Positions 1-7,061 of a stretch of 27,307 nucleotides of DNA are shown here, piece after piece (position 1 is the stretch's first letter; every line of letters begins with the position of its first letter). The stretch covers positions 1 through 27,307 of the forward strand of contig CAXAVJ010000043.1 of the NCBI GenBank assembly GCA_963972065.1, written 5' to 3'. Position numbers and translations under genes: made by a program. The notes beneath the pieces were generated by a model. It was given only the letters and a program-made list of their open reading frames with translations. It was not told the origin of the DNA and did not search any database. The DNA is from UBA1479 sp963972065. GTDB taxonomy: Bacteria > Pseudomonadota > Alphaproteobacteria > Rhodospirillales > Casp-alpha2.

Positions 1-651
1 TCCGGCAGGCCGACCATCGCCGCGGACGAGGAATTCCTGCCGTTCGCCGACGCCACCTTCGATGCCGTGCTGTCCAACCTGTCGCTGCATTGGGTCAACG
101 ACCTGCCGGGGGCGTTGCTGCAGATCCGCCGGGCGCTGAAACCGGACGGCCTGTTCCTGGCGTCCATGCTGGGCGGCGGCACGCTGGCCGAACTACGCGA
201 CTGCCTGGCCGAGGCCGAGATCGAAATCTGCGGCGGCCTGAGCCCCCGCGTATCGCCCTTCGCCGACGTCCGCGATCTGGGCGGGCTGTTGCAGCGCGCG
301 GGCTTTTCCCTGCCCGTGGTCGACGCCGATCAGGTCACCGTCAGCTATGAAACGCCCATGAAGCTGCTCTACGATCTGCGCGCCATGGGCGAAAGCAACG
401 CCATCGCCGAGGCCAAATCGGGCCTGGCCCGGCGCGACGTGCTGGCCCGCGCCATGGCGATGTACGAGGACCGCCACCGCGACGCCGACGGCCGCTTTCC
501 CGCAACCTTCCGGATTTTGACCCTGACGGCCTGGGCCCCCGCCCCGACGCAGCAGCAACCCCTGGCCCCCGGCAGCGCCAAGACACGCCTGGCCGAAGCC
601 CTGGGGGGGCAGGAAATCAGTCTGGGCGAGAAGGCCCAGCCCAAGGACTAG
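1..651 (+). CDS. SAM-dependent methyltransferase, BioC/NDUFAF5-like (5' end missing)
   Basis: The reading frame is open from the first base and ends at TAG 649-651, so the N-terminus, including the glycine-rich SAM motif, lies outside the window. What remains is the second half of a class I methyltransferase fold. The stretch SNLSLHWVNDLPG followed by QIRRALKPDGLF is characteristic of the BioC/NDUFAF5 group. Alphaproteobacterial members resemble the mitochondrial complex I assembly factor NDUFAF5 more than true BioC, and no biotin genes lie nearby. The C-terminus carries a proline- and glutamine-rich tail. The family call is firm; the substrate cannot be read from sequence. The next gene follows after 47 nt on the same strand. 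Confidence 0.85.
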   Translation, partial: SGRPTIAADEEFLPFADATFDAVLSNLSLHWVNDLPGALLQIRRALKPDGLFLASMLGGGTLAELRDCLAEAEIEICGGLSPRVSPFADVRDLGGLLQRAGFSLPVVDADQVTVSYETPMKLLYDLRAMGESNAIAEAKSGLARRDVLARAMAMYEDRHRDADGRFPATFRILTLTAWAPAPTQQQPLAPGSAKTRLAEALGGQEISLGEKAQPKD

Positions 652-698
652 CGCCGCCCCGTCACCGGAACGCAACACTAAGTCGCTACATTGCGGCC

Positions 699-1376
699 AT
701 GAATATGATGACCGGCGACAGGTTCACCCGGGTCGATGACTACATCGACGCCCTGTTCGCGCCCGAGGACGCGGTTCTTTCGGCGGCGCAGGGACGCGCC
801 CGCGCGGCGGGCCTGCCGGACATCCAAGTTTCCGCCAACCAGGGTAAGCTGCTTTACCTGTTCGCCAAACTGGTCGGCGCGCGGCATGTGCTGGAAATCG
901 GCACCCTGGCGGGATACTCGACCATCTGGCTGGCCCGGGCCTTGCCCGAGGACGGCCGCCTGATCACCCTGGAACTGGACCCGGACCATGCCCGCGTGGC
1001 GCGGGACAACGTGGCCGCCGCCGGCCTGGTCCCCAAGATCACCGTGGTCACCGGCCCGGCGCTGGAAACCCTGCCGACCCTGGAGGGTGCGGGGGCTGCC
1101 CCCTTCGACCTGGTGTTCCTGGACGCCGACAAGGTCAATTTCCCAAGCTACCTGGACTGGGCCCTGAAGCTGGCCCGGCCCGGGGCGCTGATCCTGGCCG
1201 ATAACGTGATCCGCGAAGGCAAGGTGCTGAACCCGGACGACGACGATCCCTCGGCCCTGGGTGCGGCCGCCTTCAACCGCCAGATCGCGCGCAATCCCCA
1301 GCTTGAGGCGGTGATCCTGCAACAGGTCGGAATCAAGGGCCACGACGGCCTGGCGATTGCCCGCATCCGGGATTAA
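699..1376 (+). CDS. class I SAM-dependent O-methyltransferase (CCoAOMT/COMT-like)
   Basis: A 225-residue, full-length member of the O-methyltransferase 3 family, which usually methylates catechol-like hydroxyls with SAM and a divalent cation. The SAM motif LEIGTLAGYS lies at residues 65-74, the acidic ribose contact LELD at 91-94, and the metal/catalytic motif FLDADK at 140-145. A further ADN at 167-169 supplies the remaining metal-side residues. There is no signal peptide, so the protein should be cytosolic. The ATG at 699 has only a weak upstream Shine-Dalgarno; two further ATGs (705 and 708) lie within the first four codons. The natural substrate is unknown. Confidence 0.88.
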   Translation: MNMMTGDRFTRVDDYIDALFAPEDAVLSAAQGRARAAGLPDIQVSANQGKLLYLFAKLVGARHVLEIGTLAGYSTIWLARALPEDGRLITLELDPDHARVARDNVAAAGLVPKITVVTGPALETLPTLEGAGAAPFDLVFLDADKVNFPSYLDWALKLARPGALILADNVIREGKVLNPDDDDPSALGAAAFNRQIARNPQLEAVILQQVGIKGHDGLAIARIRD

Positions 1377-1413
1377 CCGCCCGCAGCAAACCCGAAGCGT
1401 TGAATTTTCCGGG

Positions 1414-1435
1414 GGCGGGGAGTAGCTTCCCCGCC
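1414..1435 (+). promoter_or_regulatory. perfect inverted repeat abutting the sfsA start codon
   Basis: GGCGGGGA (1414-1421), six bases, then TCCCCGCC (1428-1435), with the ATG beginning at 1436. In RNA this would form an 8-bp GC-rich stem whose 5' arm contains the only plausible Shine-Dalgarno (GGGGAG, 1417-1422). There is no T tract after it, so a terminator for the upstream gene is less likely than a structure affecting sfsA translation. Confidence 0.5.
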
Positions 1436-2143
1436 ATGAAGTTTCACGCCCCCCTCGTCAAAGGCACCCTGGTCAAGCGCTACAAGCGCTTCATGGCCGA
1501 CGTGACCCTGAAAGACGGCACCGTCGTCACCGCCCATTGCGCCAATTCCGGGTCCATGCTGTCGGTCAACGAACCGGGGGCCGAGGTCTGGATCAGCCCG
1601 GCCGCCAATCCGGACCGCAAGCTGAAATGGACCTGGGAGCTGATCCGCATCGGCGAGACCCTGGTCGGCATCAACACGGCCCTGCCCAACGCCATCGTCG
1701 CCGACGCCATCGAGGCCGGGAAAGTGCCCGAACTGACCGGCTACGAGACCCTGCGGCGCGAGGTCAAATACGGCCAGAATTCGCGCATCGACATCCTGCT
1801 GGAAGACCCCAAGAAGGGCCTGTGCTACGTCGAGATCAAGAACGTCACCATGCGCCGGAACCTGGATGACGGGCCGCTGGAATTTCCCGACGGGGTGACC
1901 TCCCGGGGCGCCAAGCACCTGGTTGAACTGGCCGACATGGTCGCCCAGGGCCACCGCGCGGTGATGCTCTATCTGGTTCAGCGCGAGGACGGCAACCGCT
2001 TCGAGATCGCCGGCGACATCGACCCAGCCTATGCCGACGGTCTGGAAGAGGCGCGCATGAAGGGGATCGAGGTCCTGTGCTACCGCTGCACCGTCACGCC
2101 CGAGGACATTTCGTTGAGCGATCCCGTGCCGGTCACGCCCTAA
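1436..2143 (+). CDS. sfsA: SfsA family protein (sugar fermentation stimulation protein homologue)
   Basis: A 235-residue protein matching SfsA along its length. Recognisable blocks are KRYKRFMADV near residue 14, HCANSGSM at 34-41 (commonly HCPNTGSM), SRID at 116-119, EIKN at 133-136, and FPDGVTSRGAKHL. D119, E133 and K135 form a PD-(D/E)xK-like triad, which fits the nuclease-like fold and DNA binding reported for SfsA. Its original E. coli label refers to a stimulatory effect on maltose metabolism, so the physiological role remains loose. The frame is open upstream to a TTG at 1400, but the ATG at 1436 gives the usual family N-terminus (MKF). It precedes map and radC, a common alphaproteobacterial order. 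Confidence 0.93.
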   Translation: MKFHAPLVKGTLVKRYKRFMADVTLKDGTVVTAHCANSGSMLSVNEPGAEVWISPAANPDRKLKWTWELIRIGETLVGINTALPNAIVADAIEAGKVPELTGYETLRREVKYGQNSRIDILLEDPKKGLCYVEIKNVTMRRNLDDGPLEFPDGVTSRGAKHLVELADMVAQGHRAVMLYLVQREDGNRFEIAGDIDPAYADGLEEARMKGIEVLCYRCTVTPEDISLSDPVPVTP

Positions 2144-2250
2144 GGGTGCACACGCGGAACTGGTCGCGCCTGCGGGTAAGGTCTGATAAAACGGTCGCGA
2201 TACACGACATCTGAGTTGCCTTTTTGAATTTACCGCTTATTTGAGACGCC

Positions 2251-3072
2251 ATGAAAGAGATCGTCAAAACCGTGCCGTCCCGTGACGGCCGTCAGATCAA
2301 GATCCACGGGCCCGAGGGCTTCGCGGGCATGCGCGCGGCCGGCCGTCTCGCGGCGGAAACGCTCGATATGATCACGCCCCATGTTCAACCGGGCGTGACG
2401 ACGGAACGCCTGGACGAGCTTTGCCATCAGTTCATCGCTGATCACGGCGCCATCGCGGCCCCGCTCAATTACCGCGGTTTCCCGAAATCCATCTGCACCT
2501 CGGTCAACCATGTGGTCTGCCACGGCATTCCCGGGGCCAAAGTGCTGGAGGACGGCGACTGCATCAACATCGACGTCACCACCATCGTCGACGGCTGGCA
2601 CGGCGACACGTCGCGCATGTTCCATGTCGGCAAGCCCAAGGTGAAGGCGGAAAAGCTGGTCGACACCACCTTCGAGGCCATGTGGGAAGGCATCAACATG
2701 GTGCGCCCGGGGGCCCGCCTGGGCGACATCGGCCAAGCAATCCAGAACTATGCCGAAGCCCGGCGCTATTCCGTCGTCCGCGATTTCTGTGGCCACGGCC
2801 TGGGCAAGGTGTTCCATGACGCGCCGAACATCATGCATTTCGGACGCGCCGGCGACGGCGACGTCCTGCATGAAGGCATGTTCTTCACCATCGAGCCGAT
2901 GATCAACGCCGGCAAGTTCGACGTGAAGATCCTGGCCGACGGCTGGACCGCCGTGACCAAGGACCGCTCCCTCTCGGCCCAGTTCGAGCATTCCATCGGC
3001 GTGACGGCGGACGGGTTCGAGGTCTTCACCCTGTCACCCAAAGGCCTGGACCGGCCGCCCTACAAGGCCTGA
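2251..3072 (+). CDS. map: methionine aminopeptidase, type I
   Basis: Removes the initiator methionine from nascent proteins and is normally essential. The 273-residue protein has every expected metal ligand: D108, D119, H182, E215 and E246. H91 is in the HGIPG block, and H189 in GHGLGKVFHD corresponds to the second active-site histidine. These positions are offset by a constant 11 residues from the E. coli enzyme, which matches a short N-terminal extension (about residues 1-11). There is no zinc-finger extension of the eukaryotic type. The ATG at 2251 has only a weak GAG-type ribosome site, and the preceding 107-nt gap is comparatively AT-rich near its end, so a promoter close to the start is plausible but not proven. 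Confidence 0.97.
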   Translation: MKEIVKTVPSRDGRQIKIHGPEGFAGMRAAGRLAAETLDMITPHVQPGVTTERLDELCHQFIADHGAIAAPLNYRGFPKSICTSVNHVVCHGIPGAKVLEDGDCINIDVTTIVDGWHGDTSRMFHVGKPKVKAEKLVDTTFEAMWEGINMVRPGARLGDIGQAIQNYAEARRYSVVRDFCGHGLGKVFHDAPNIMHFGRAGDGDVLHEGMFFTIEPMINAGKFDVKILADGWTAVTKDRSLSAQFEHSIGVTADGFEVFTLSPKGLDRPPYKA

Positions 3073-3086
3073 TCCGGAGCAGGGCG

Positions 3087-3809
3087 GTGGCGACGGGCGA
3101 CGATGATCAGCCTGACGCGGCCCCCGACGCGGCCAAGACCCCGCATTTCCACGGCCATCGCCAACGCCTGAAGGACCGGTTTCTCAAAACCGGGGGCGAC
3201 CAGCTTGCCGATTACGAACTGTTGGAACTGCTGCTGTTCCAGGCCCTGCCCCGGCGCGACGTCAAGCCCTTGGCCAAGGACCTGCTGGACCGTTTCGGAT
3301 CGTTCGCCGGGGTGGTGACGGCCGAAGCATCGCTGATCCGCCAGGTGCCGGGGGCAGGCGACGCGGTGGTCGTCGCGCTGAAAACCGTGGCGGCGGCGGC
3401 CGAGCGCCTGGCCCGCGACGAACTGGCCGCGGCCCCAGTGTTGGCCAACTGGGACAAGCTTCTGAAATACTGCCGCACGGCCATGAGCCGCGAAGGCCGT
3501 GAACAATTCCGGGTTCTCTACCTCAACCGCAAGAACGTCCTGATCAAGGACGAGGTGCAGTGGCGCGGTACCATCGACCACACGCCGCTGTACCCGCGTG
3601 AAGTCGTGAAGCGCGCCCTGGAGCTACAGGCAGCAGCCCTGATCATGGTTCACAACCATCCGTCCGGCGACCCGACGCCGTCCCAGGCCGACATCGACAT
3701 GACCCGCCAGGTCGCCGAGGCTGCGAAAAGCATGGGCATCGTCCTGCACGACCATTTGATCATCGCCAAATCGGGCCATACGTCGTTCCGCGACATGGGC
3801 TATCTTTGA
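3087..3809 (+). CDS. radC: RadC family JAMM/MPN+ domain protein
   Basis: A 240-residue RadC-type protein. An N-terminal helix-hairpin-helix-like region (about residues 25-115) precedes a JAMM metalloprotease-like domain. The signature HNHPSGDPTPSQAD spans residues 189-202, giving metal ligands H189, H191 and D202. The historical link to DNA repair is not well supported, and the biochemical activity of chromosomal RadC proteins is still uncertain. The start is GTG at 3087, preceded by GGAGCAGGG, and lies 14 nt after the map stop codon, so the two are probably cotranscribed. The stop codon is touched by the palindrome at 3808-3825. Confidence 0.93.
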   Translation: MATGDDDQPDAAPDAAKTPHFHGHRQRLKDRFLKTGGDQLADYELLELLLFQALPRRDVKPLAKDLLDRFGSFAGVVTAEASLIRQVPGAGDAVVVALKTVAAAAERLARDELAAAPVLANWDKLLKYCRTAMSREGREQFRVLYLNRKNVLIKDEVQWRGTIDHTPLYPREVVKRALELQAAALIMVHNHPSGDPTPSQADIDMTRQVAEAAKSMGIVLHDHLIIAKSGHTSFRDMGYL

Positions 3810-3825
3810 TTGACGCCGGTCAATC
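3808..3825 (+). promoter_or_regulatory. candidate FNR/FixK-type (CRP/FNR family) binding site
   Basis: GATTGAC-GCCG-GTCAATC is a perfect 7-bp-arm palindrome containing TTGA-N6-TCAA (3811-3824), the core recognised by FNR, FixK and Dnr proteins. Its centre is 68 nt before the K+ channel ATG. A GATAAG element (3844-3849) could be the -10, which would put the site close to the -41.5 position used for activation. It overlaps the radC stop codon, so a weak terminator hairpin is an alternative, but no T run follows. Confidence 0.45.
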
Positions 3826-3885
3826 CACGGCCAGGCGCCGGCGGATAAGCTGGCACGAGCGAATTTCCGCAGCGGAACAGGGCAG

Positions 3886-5067
3886 ATGATTGTGACCATC
3901 CGGCGCCGGATCTATTACCTGATCGAGGCCAGCCACCCGGATCACCCCGGGTCGCGGGTGTTCGATATCGCCATGATTGCTCTGATCGTCGCCAACGTGC
4001 TGGCCGTGATCCTGGAAACGGTGCCCGGTCTGGACGTCGCCCATGGCCAACTGTTTCTCGTGTTCGACCGTGTCTCCGTCGCCGTGTTCACGGTTGAATA
4101 CCTGGCCCGCCTGTGGGTCGCCGTCGAACATCCGCCGGTTGCCCGCCACGGCGCCTTTCTCGGCCGCCTGCGCTTCGCCATGGGTCCTTACCTGCTGATT
4201 GATCTGCTGGCGATAGCGCCCTTCTATCTGTCCCTGATCGTGCCGGCTGCGGACCTGCGGGTACTGCGGATTTTCCGGCTGCTCCGCATGTTGAAGCTGG
4301 CGCGCTATTCACCGGGCCTGAACACCCTGATGCGCGTCCTGGCCGAGGAAGGGCGGGCCCTGGGGGCCGCCCTGATCGTCATGCTGGGGCTTCTGGTGGT
4401 CTGTTCGACCATCGTCTTTCACCTGGAACACGCGGTCCAGCCGGACAAATTCGCCTCGATCCCCCATGCCATGTGGTGGGGGCTGGCGACCCTGACCACC
4501 GTCGGCTACGGCGATGTCGTGCCGGTCACGGCGCTCGGCAAGATCGTCGGCGGGGCCATGATGATCTTCGGGCTCGGCATGTTCGCCATTCCCATCGGCA
4601 TCATCGCCTCGGCCTTTTCCCGCGACATCCACCAGCGCGATTTCGTCATCTCGTTCGGCATGGTGTCGGGCGTGCCCGCGTTTTCCCACCTGGGCCCGGC
4701 GCAGATCGAACAGATCGTCCGCAGGCTGCAGTCCCGCCGCCTGCCGGCGGGCAGCACCGTGTTCACCAAGGGTGACCCGGCGAACGCCATGTATTTCATC
4801 CTGAGCGGCACCGTGCGCGTCCACCTGCCGGGACGTACCATCGACATGGGCGCCGGTGAATTCTTCGGCGAAATGGCGCTGTACCGCGACGCGCCCCGGC
4901 TGGTCCGCGTCCATTGCCTGACCGATTGCAGGCTGTTGCGCCTGGCCAAGGATGATTTCAACAGATTGTCCGAGGACGACGCCGACTTCCGCCATAAGAT
5001 CGAGACGGTGGTCAGGGAACGCCGGGCCGAACAGGAAGCCGAGATCGCGAAAGATCCCCGCGCCTAA
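3886..5067 (+). CDS. six-TM potassium channel with C-terminal cyclic nucleotide-binding domain
   Basis: A 393-residue protein in the voltage-gated-like K+ channel superfamily. Hydrophobic segments S1-S4 occupy about residues 27-140. S4 carries regularly spaced charges R125, R128, R131, R134, K137 and R140. The pore has the selectivity filter TTVGYGD at 204-210, followed by S6 (about 217-245). A short linker leads to a cNMP-binding domain (about 265-385) with the phosphate cassette GEFFGEMAL at 324-332 and R338. The layout resembles MloK1/SthK-type bacterial channels. R338 is followed by Leu-Val rather than the usual Ser/Thr-Ala, so ligand affinity may be altered. The stop codon overlaps the converging DUF2062 gene by 4 nt. 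A class III cyclase lies just beyond. Confidence 0.92.
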   Translation: MIVTIRRRIYYLIEASHPDHPGSRVFDIAMIALIVANVLAVILETVPGLDVAHGQLFLVFDRVSVAVFTVEYLARLWVAVEHPPVARHGAFLGRLRFAMGPYLLIDLLAIAPFYLSLIVPAADLRVLRIFRLLRMLKLARYSPGLNTLMRVLAEEGRALGAALIVMLGLLVVCSTIVFHLEHAVQPDKFASIPHAMWWGLATLTTVGYGDVVPVTALGKIVGGAMMIFGLGMFAIPIGIIASAFSRDIHQRDFVISFGMVSGVPAFSHLGPAQIEQIVRRLQSRRLPAGSTVFTKGDPANAMYFILSGTVRVHLPGRTIDMGAGEFFGEMALYRDAPRLVRVHCLTDCRLLRLAKDDFNRLSEDDADFRHKIETVVRERRAEQEAEIAKDPRA

Positions 5068-5612
5068 GCGCTAGGGGCCGTATCGTCCGCTACCAAGGAC
5101 TCGCGCAGGCGTTTGGCCAGGATACGCTGGCGGCGGTCGCGGATGATCTTCAGCGACAGCCTGTAGCCGATCCACCCGCCCGCGACGGCCCAGGGAATCC
5201 AGCCGACGGCCAGCGGCAGGCCGAACTGTTCCCAGACATATTCGAAATAGTGGGCCACGGTTTCCCAAAACGTCTCTTCCTGCCAGGCGTCGAAATTGAA
5301 CAGCTTGGCGAAGGAATCGTAGCCCGACACATGCTTGATCCGGCCCAGCATCACCTGCCCAGTGACGTAGAAGCCGTAATACATGGGCACCATGGTGAAG
5401 ACGTTGGAAATCCACACCCAGGCCAGGCCCTGGATCAGGTGGAAGCTGGTCTTGGGGTGCAGACGGAACAGCAGCCAATGGGCGGTGACGAGGGGCATCT
5501 GGATGCCGACCAGCGGCGTCAGGCCCCAGAACACGCCCCAGAACACGCCGCGCGCGGTGTATTCCGGCGGGTGTGGACTGCGTTTCATGGGGACCAGGAG
5601 CTTGTAGCGCAT
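5064..5612 (-). CDS. DUF2062 domain membrane protein
   Basis: A 182-residue reading from the ATG at 5612, recognised as DUF2062 by the pattern GVFWGLTPLVGIQMPL followed by an amphipathic segment and a second hydrophobic helix pair near residues 133-150. Members are small inner-membrane proteins of unknown function, sometimes found beside glycosyltransferases. The frame stays open upstream to a stop at 5691-5693. A CTG at 5669 preceded by GGGAG (5681-5677) would add 19 residues, among them YWHGAKRF, and place the start 24 nt from the upstream cyclase stop. No good ribosome site precedes the ATG at 5612, so the true start may be upstream. It is probably cotranscribed with the cyclase gene. Confidence 0.82.
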   Translation of the reverse strand: MRYKLLVPMKRSPHPPEYTARGVFWGVFWGLTPLVGIQMPLVTAHWLLFRLHPKTSFHLIQGLAWVWISNVFTMVPMYYGFYVTGQVMLGRIKHVSGYDSFAKLFNFDAWQEETFWETVAHYFEYVWEQFGLPLAVGWIPWAVAGGWIGYRLSLKIIRDRRQRILAKRLRESLVADDTAPSA

Positions 5613-5693
5613 GAAGCGCTTGGCCCCATGCCAATATCCCGTCCCGTTGCCGTTTTTGTTGATGCCCAGTTTCTTGCTCCCGGATTTGCTTTA

Positions 5694-6941
5694 TCAGCCC
5701 GCTTTGGGCGGCGCAAATACTTCCTGTTCGCCGGAAACGCCGCGCAGGCGATGCGCACCCAAGGGCCGCCAGCCGACATCCAGATGACGGGAAAAGCGGG
5801 CCGAGACGACGACCCGATTGCCCGTTTCCTTGGTCAAATTTTCCAGCCGCGCGACCTCGTTTGCCGCCGGGCCGGTGACCGAAAACTCGACCCGCGCGGG
5901 CACACCGATGTTGCCGTACATGACCTCGCCGACATGCAGACCGAGCCCGAAATCCAGTTCCGGCTGCCCCTCCCCGCGACGTTCCGCGTTGACCTTTTCC
6001 AGCTTTTCCTCGGCCCGACCGGCGGCGGCCAGGGCCTTGGCGCAGGCGTCCTCGGGGCTGTAGCCGCCGTCCTCGCCGATCGGGAAGATCGCCAGCACCG
6101 CGTCGCCGACGAAACGCAGAACCTCGCCACCGCCCTCCATCACCGCCCCCGCCGTGCAGGCGAAATACTGGTTGAGCACGGCAAGGTAATCGCCGTGGCT
6201 CAGGCTTTCGCACAACTCCGTCGAATTGCGCATGTCCGAATACCAGATGACGGAGGGGATGACCTGACCGTCGCCCAGCTTGATCTGGCCGTTCAGCACC
6301 CGACAGCCGGCATCCCGGCCCATGTAGGCGGTGACGATGTTAAGCGCCGTCTCCTCGCGCTTGGCCAGCTTGGCCGCCAGCGCGAAGCGCGGCACCAGAC
6401 GCCGCAGGGCGCGCAGATGCTTCGGTGCAAAACCTTCCGCCCGATCGGTCACCCATGACGTCATCAGGCCGTCAAGATCATGGACGGAATCCGGCAATTC
6501 CACCCCCGTGACGAAGGGAGTCAGAAAGCCGACGTAATCGGTGCCACCCAGGTCCTGCGCCTCGCCCAGCAGGGGATAGGGCGCCACCTGCCTGTCATCC
6601 GTCAGATCGAAGCGGCATTCGGTGACGTCGGTGTCAAACATGACCTTCAGGGGGCTTTTCTGCCAAGCGTCGGTGTTATGTGCGCCATGCGGGATGTCCG
6701 ACGTCACATTGCCCCGCCCGCGCACGTAGGTATAGGTATGCGCCACGTACATGGGGTGCAGCGTGCTGAGCGCCGAAATGGCGCGCAGGACCGGCATCCC
6801 GGCCGCGTTCAGGGCATCGCACAATCCGGCCAGCAAGGGGCGTAGTTGGACACGTCCCAGGGCCTCGGCCACCAACCAGTCGCTGATCGCCTGAATATCC
6901 CGTTCCCAGTCGCCGTACGGAAAGCCGCCGCCAGGTCCCAT
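5694..6941 (-). CDS. class III adenylate/guanylate cyclase with N-terminal sensor-like region
   Basis: A 415-residue cytosolic protein. The C-terminal cyclase domain (about residues 225-400) has both metal aspartates, D236 in YSDMRNST and D280 in RFVGDAVLAIF. It also has the transition-state pair N361 and R365 in NEVARLE. At the base-selecting positions it has R276, where adenylate cyclases have Lys, and S354, where Asp or Thr is usual, so cAMP versus cGMP cannot be assigned. The N-terminal 190 residues contain no TM segment. Their form (LSTLHPMY, KSPL, GGTDYVGF) is that of the sensor region common in alphaproteobacterial soluble cyclases, probably GAF-like, but the ligand is unknown. The ATG at 6941 is preceded by AGGTAGGA. 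It is divergent from the MFS gene. Confidence 0.9.
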   Translation of the reverse strand: MGPGGGFPYGDWERDIQAISDWLVAEALGRVQLRPLLAGLCDALNAAGMPVLRAISALSTLHPMYVAHTYTYVRGRGNVTSDIPHGAHNTDAWQKSPLKVMFDTDVTECRFDLTDDRQVAPYPLLGEAQDLGGTDYVGFLTPFVTGVELPDSVHDLDGLMTSWVTDRAEGFAPKHLRALRRLVPRFALAAKLAKREETALNIVTAYMGRDAGCRVLNGQIKLGDGQVIPSVIWYSDMRNSTELCESLSHGDYLAVLNQYFACTAGAVMEGGGEVLRFVGDAVLAIFPIGEDGGYSPEDACAKALAAAGRAEEKLEKVNAERRGEGQPELDFGLGLHVGEVMYGNIGVPARVEFSVTGPAANEVARLENLTKETGNRVVVSARFSRHLDVGWRPLGAHRLRGVSGEQEVFAPPKAG

Positions 6942-7012
6942 GTATTTCCTACCTATGTATGTTTTCCAGCCCTACGCTTGCCTTCGACAAACGTTTGGCG
7001 CAAGGTCTCCGC

Positions 7013-7035
7013 CCCGCCGGCGGCCTCCCGGCGGG
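7013..7035 (+). other. GC-rich inverted repeat in the cyclase/MFS divergent region
   Basis: CCCGCCGG (7013-7020) and CCGGCGGG (7028-7035) form perfect 8-bp arms around a 7-nt loop, ending 26 nt before the MFS start. A small palindrome CAAACGTTTG (6988-6997) lies in the same 120-bp divergent spacer. Either could be an operator or a leader hairpin. AT-rich sequence (GATAATATAGG) between the repeat and the ATG could hold a -10 element, but no convincing -35 was found. Confidence 0.35.
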
Positions 7036-7061
7036 AATTCAACGATAATATAGGCCCATCC

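Noticed and set aside
5250..6458. Open frame of about 400 codons on the plus strand, and a 380-codon minus-strand frame at 5071-6213.
   Set aside because: Both overlap the DUF2062 and cyclase genes in other frames, and both show biased composition without any family motif.
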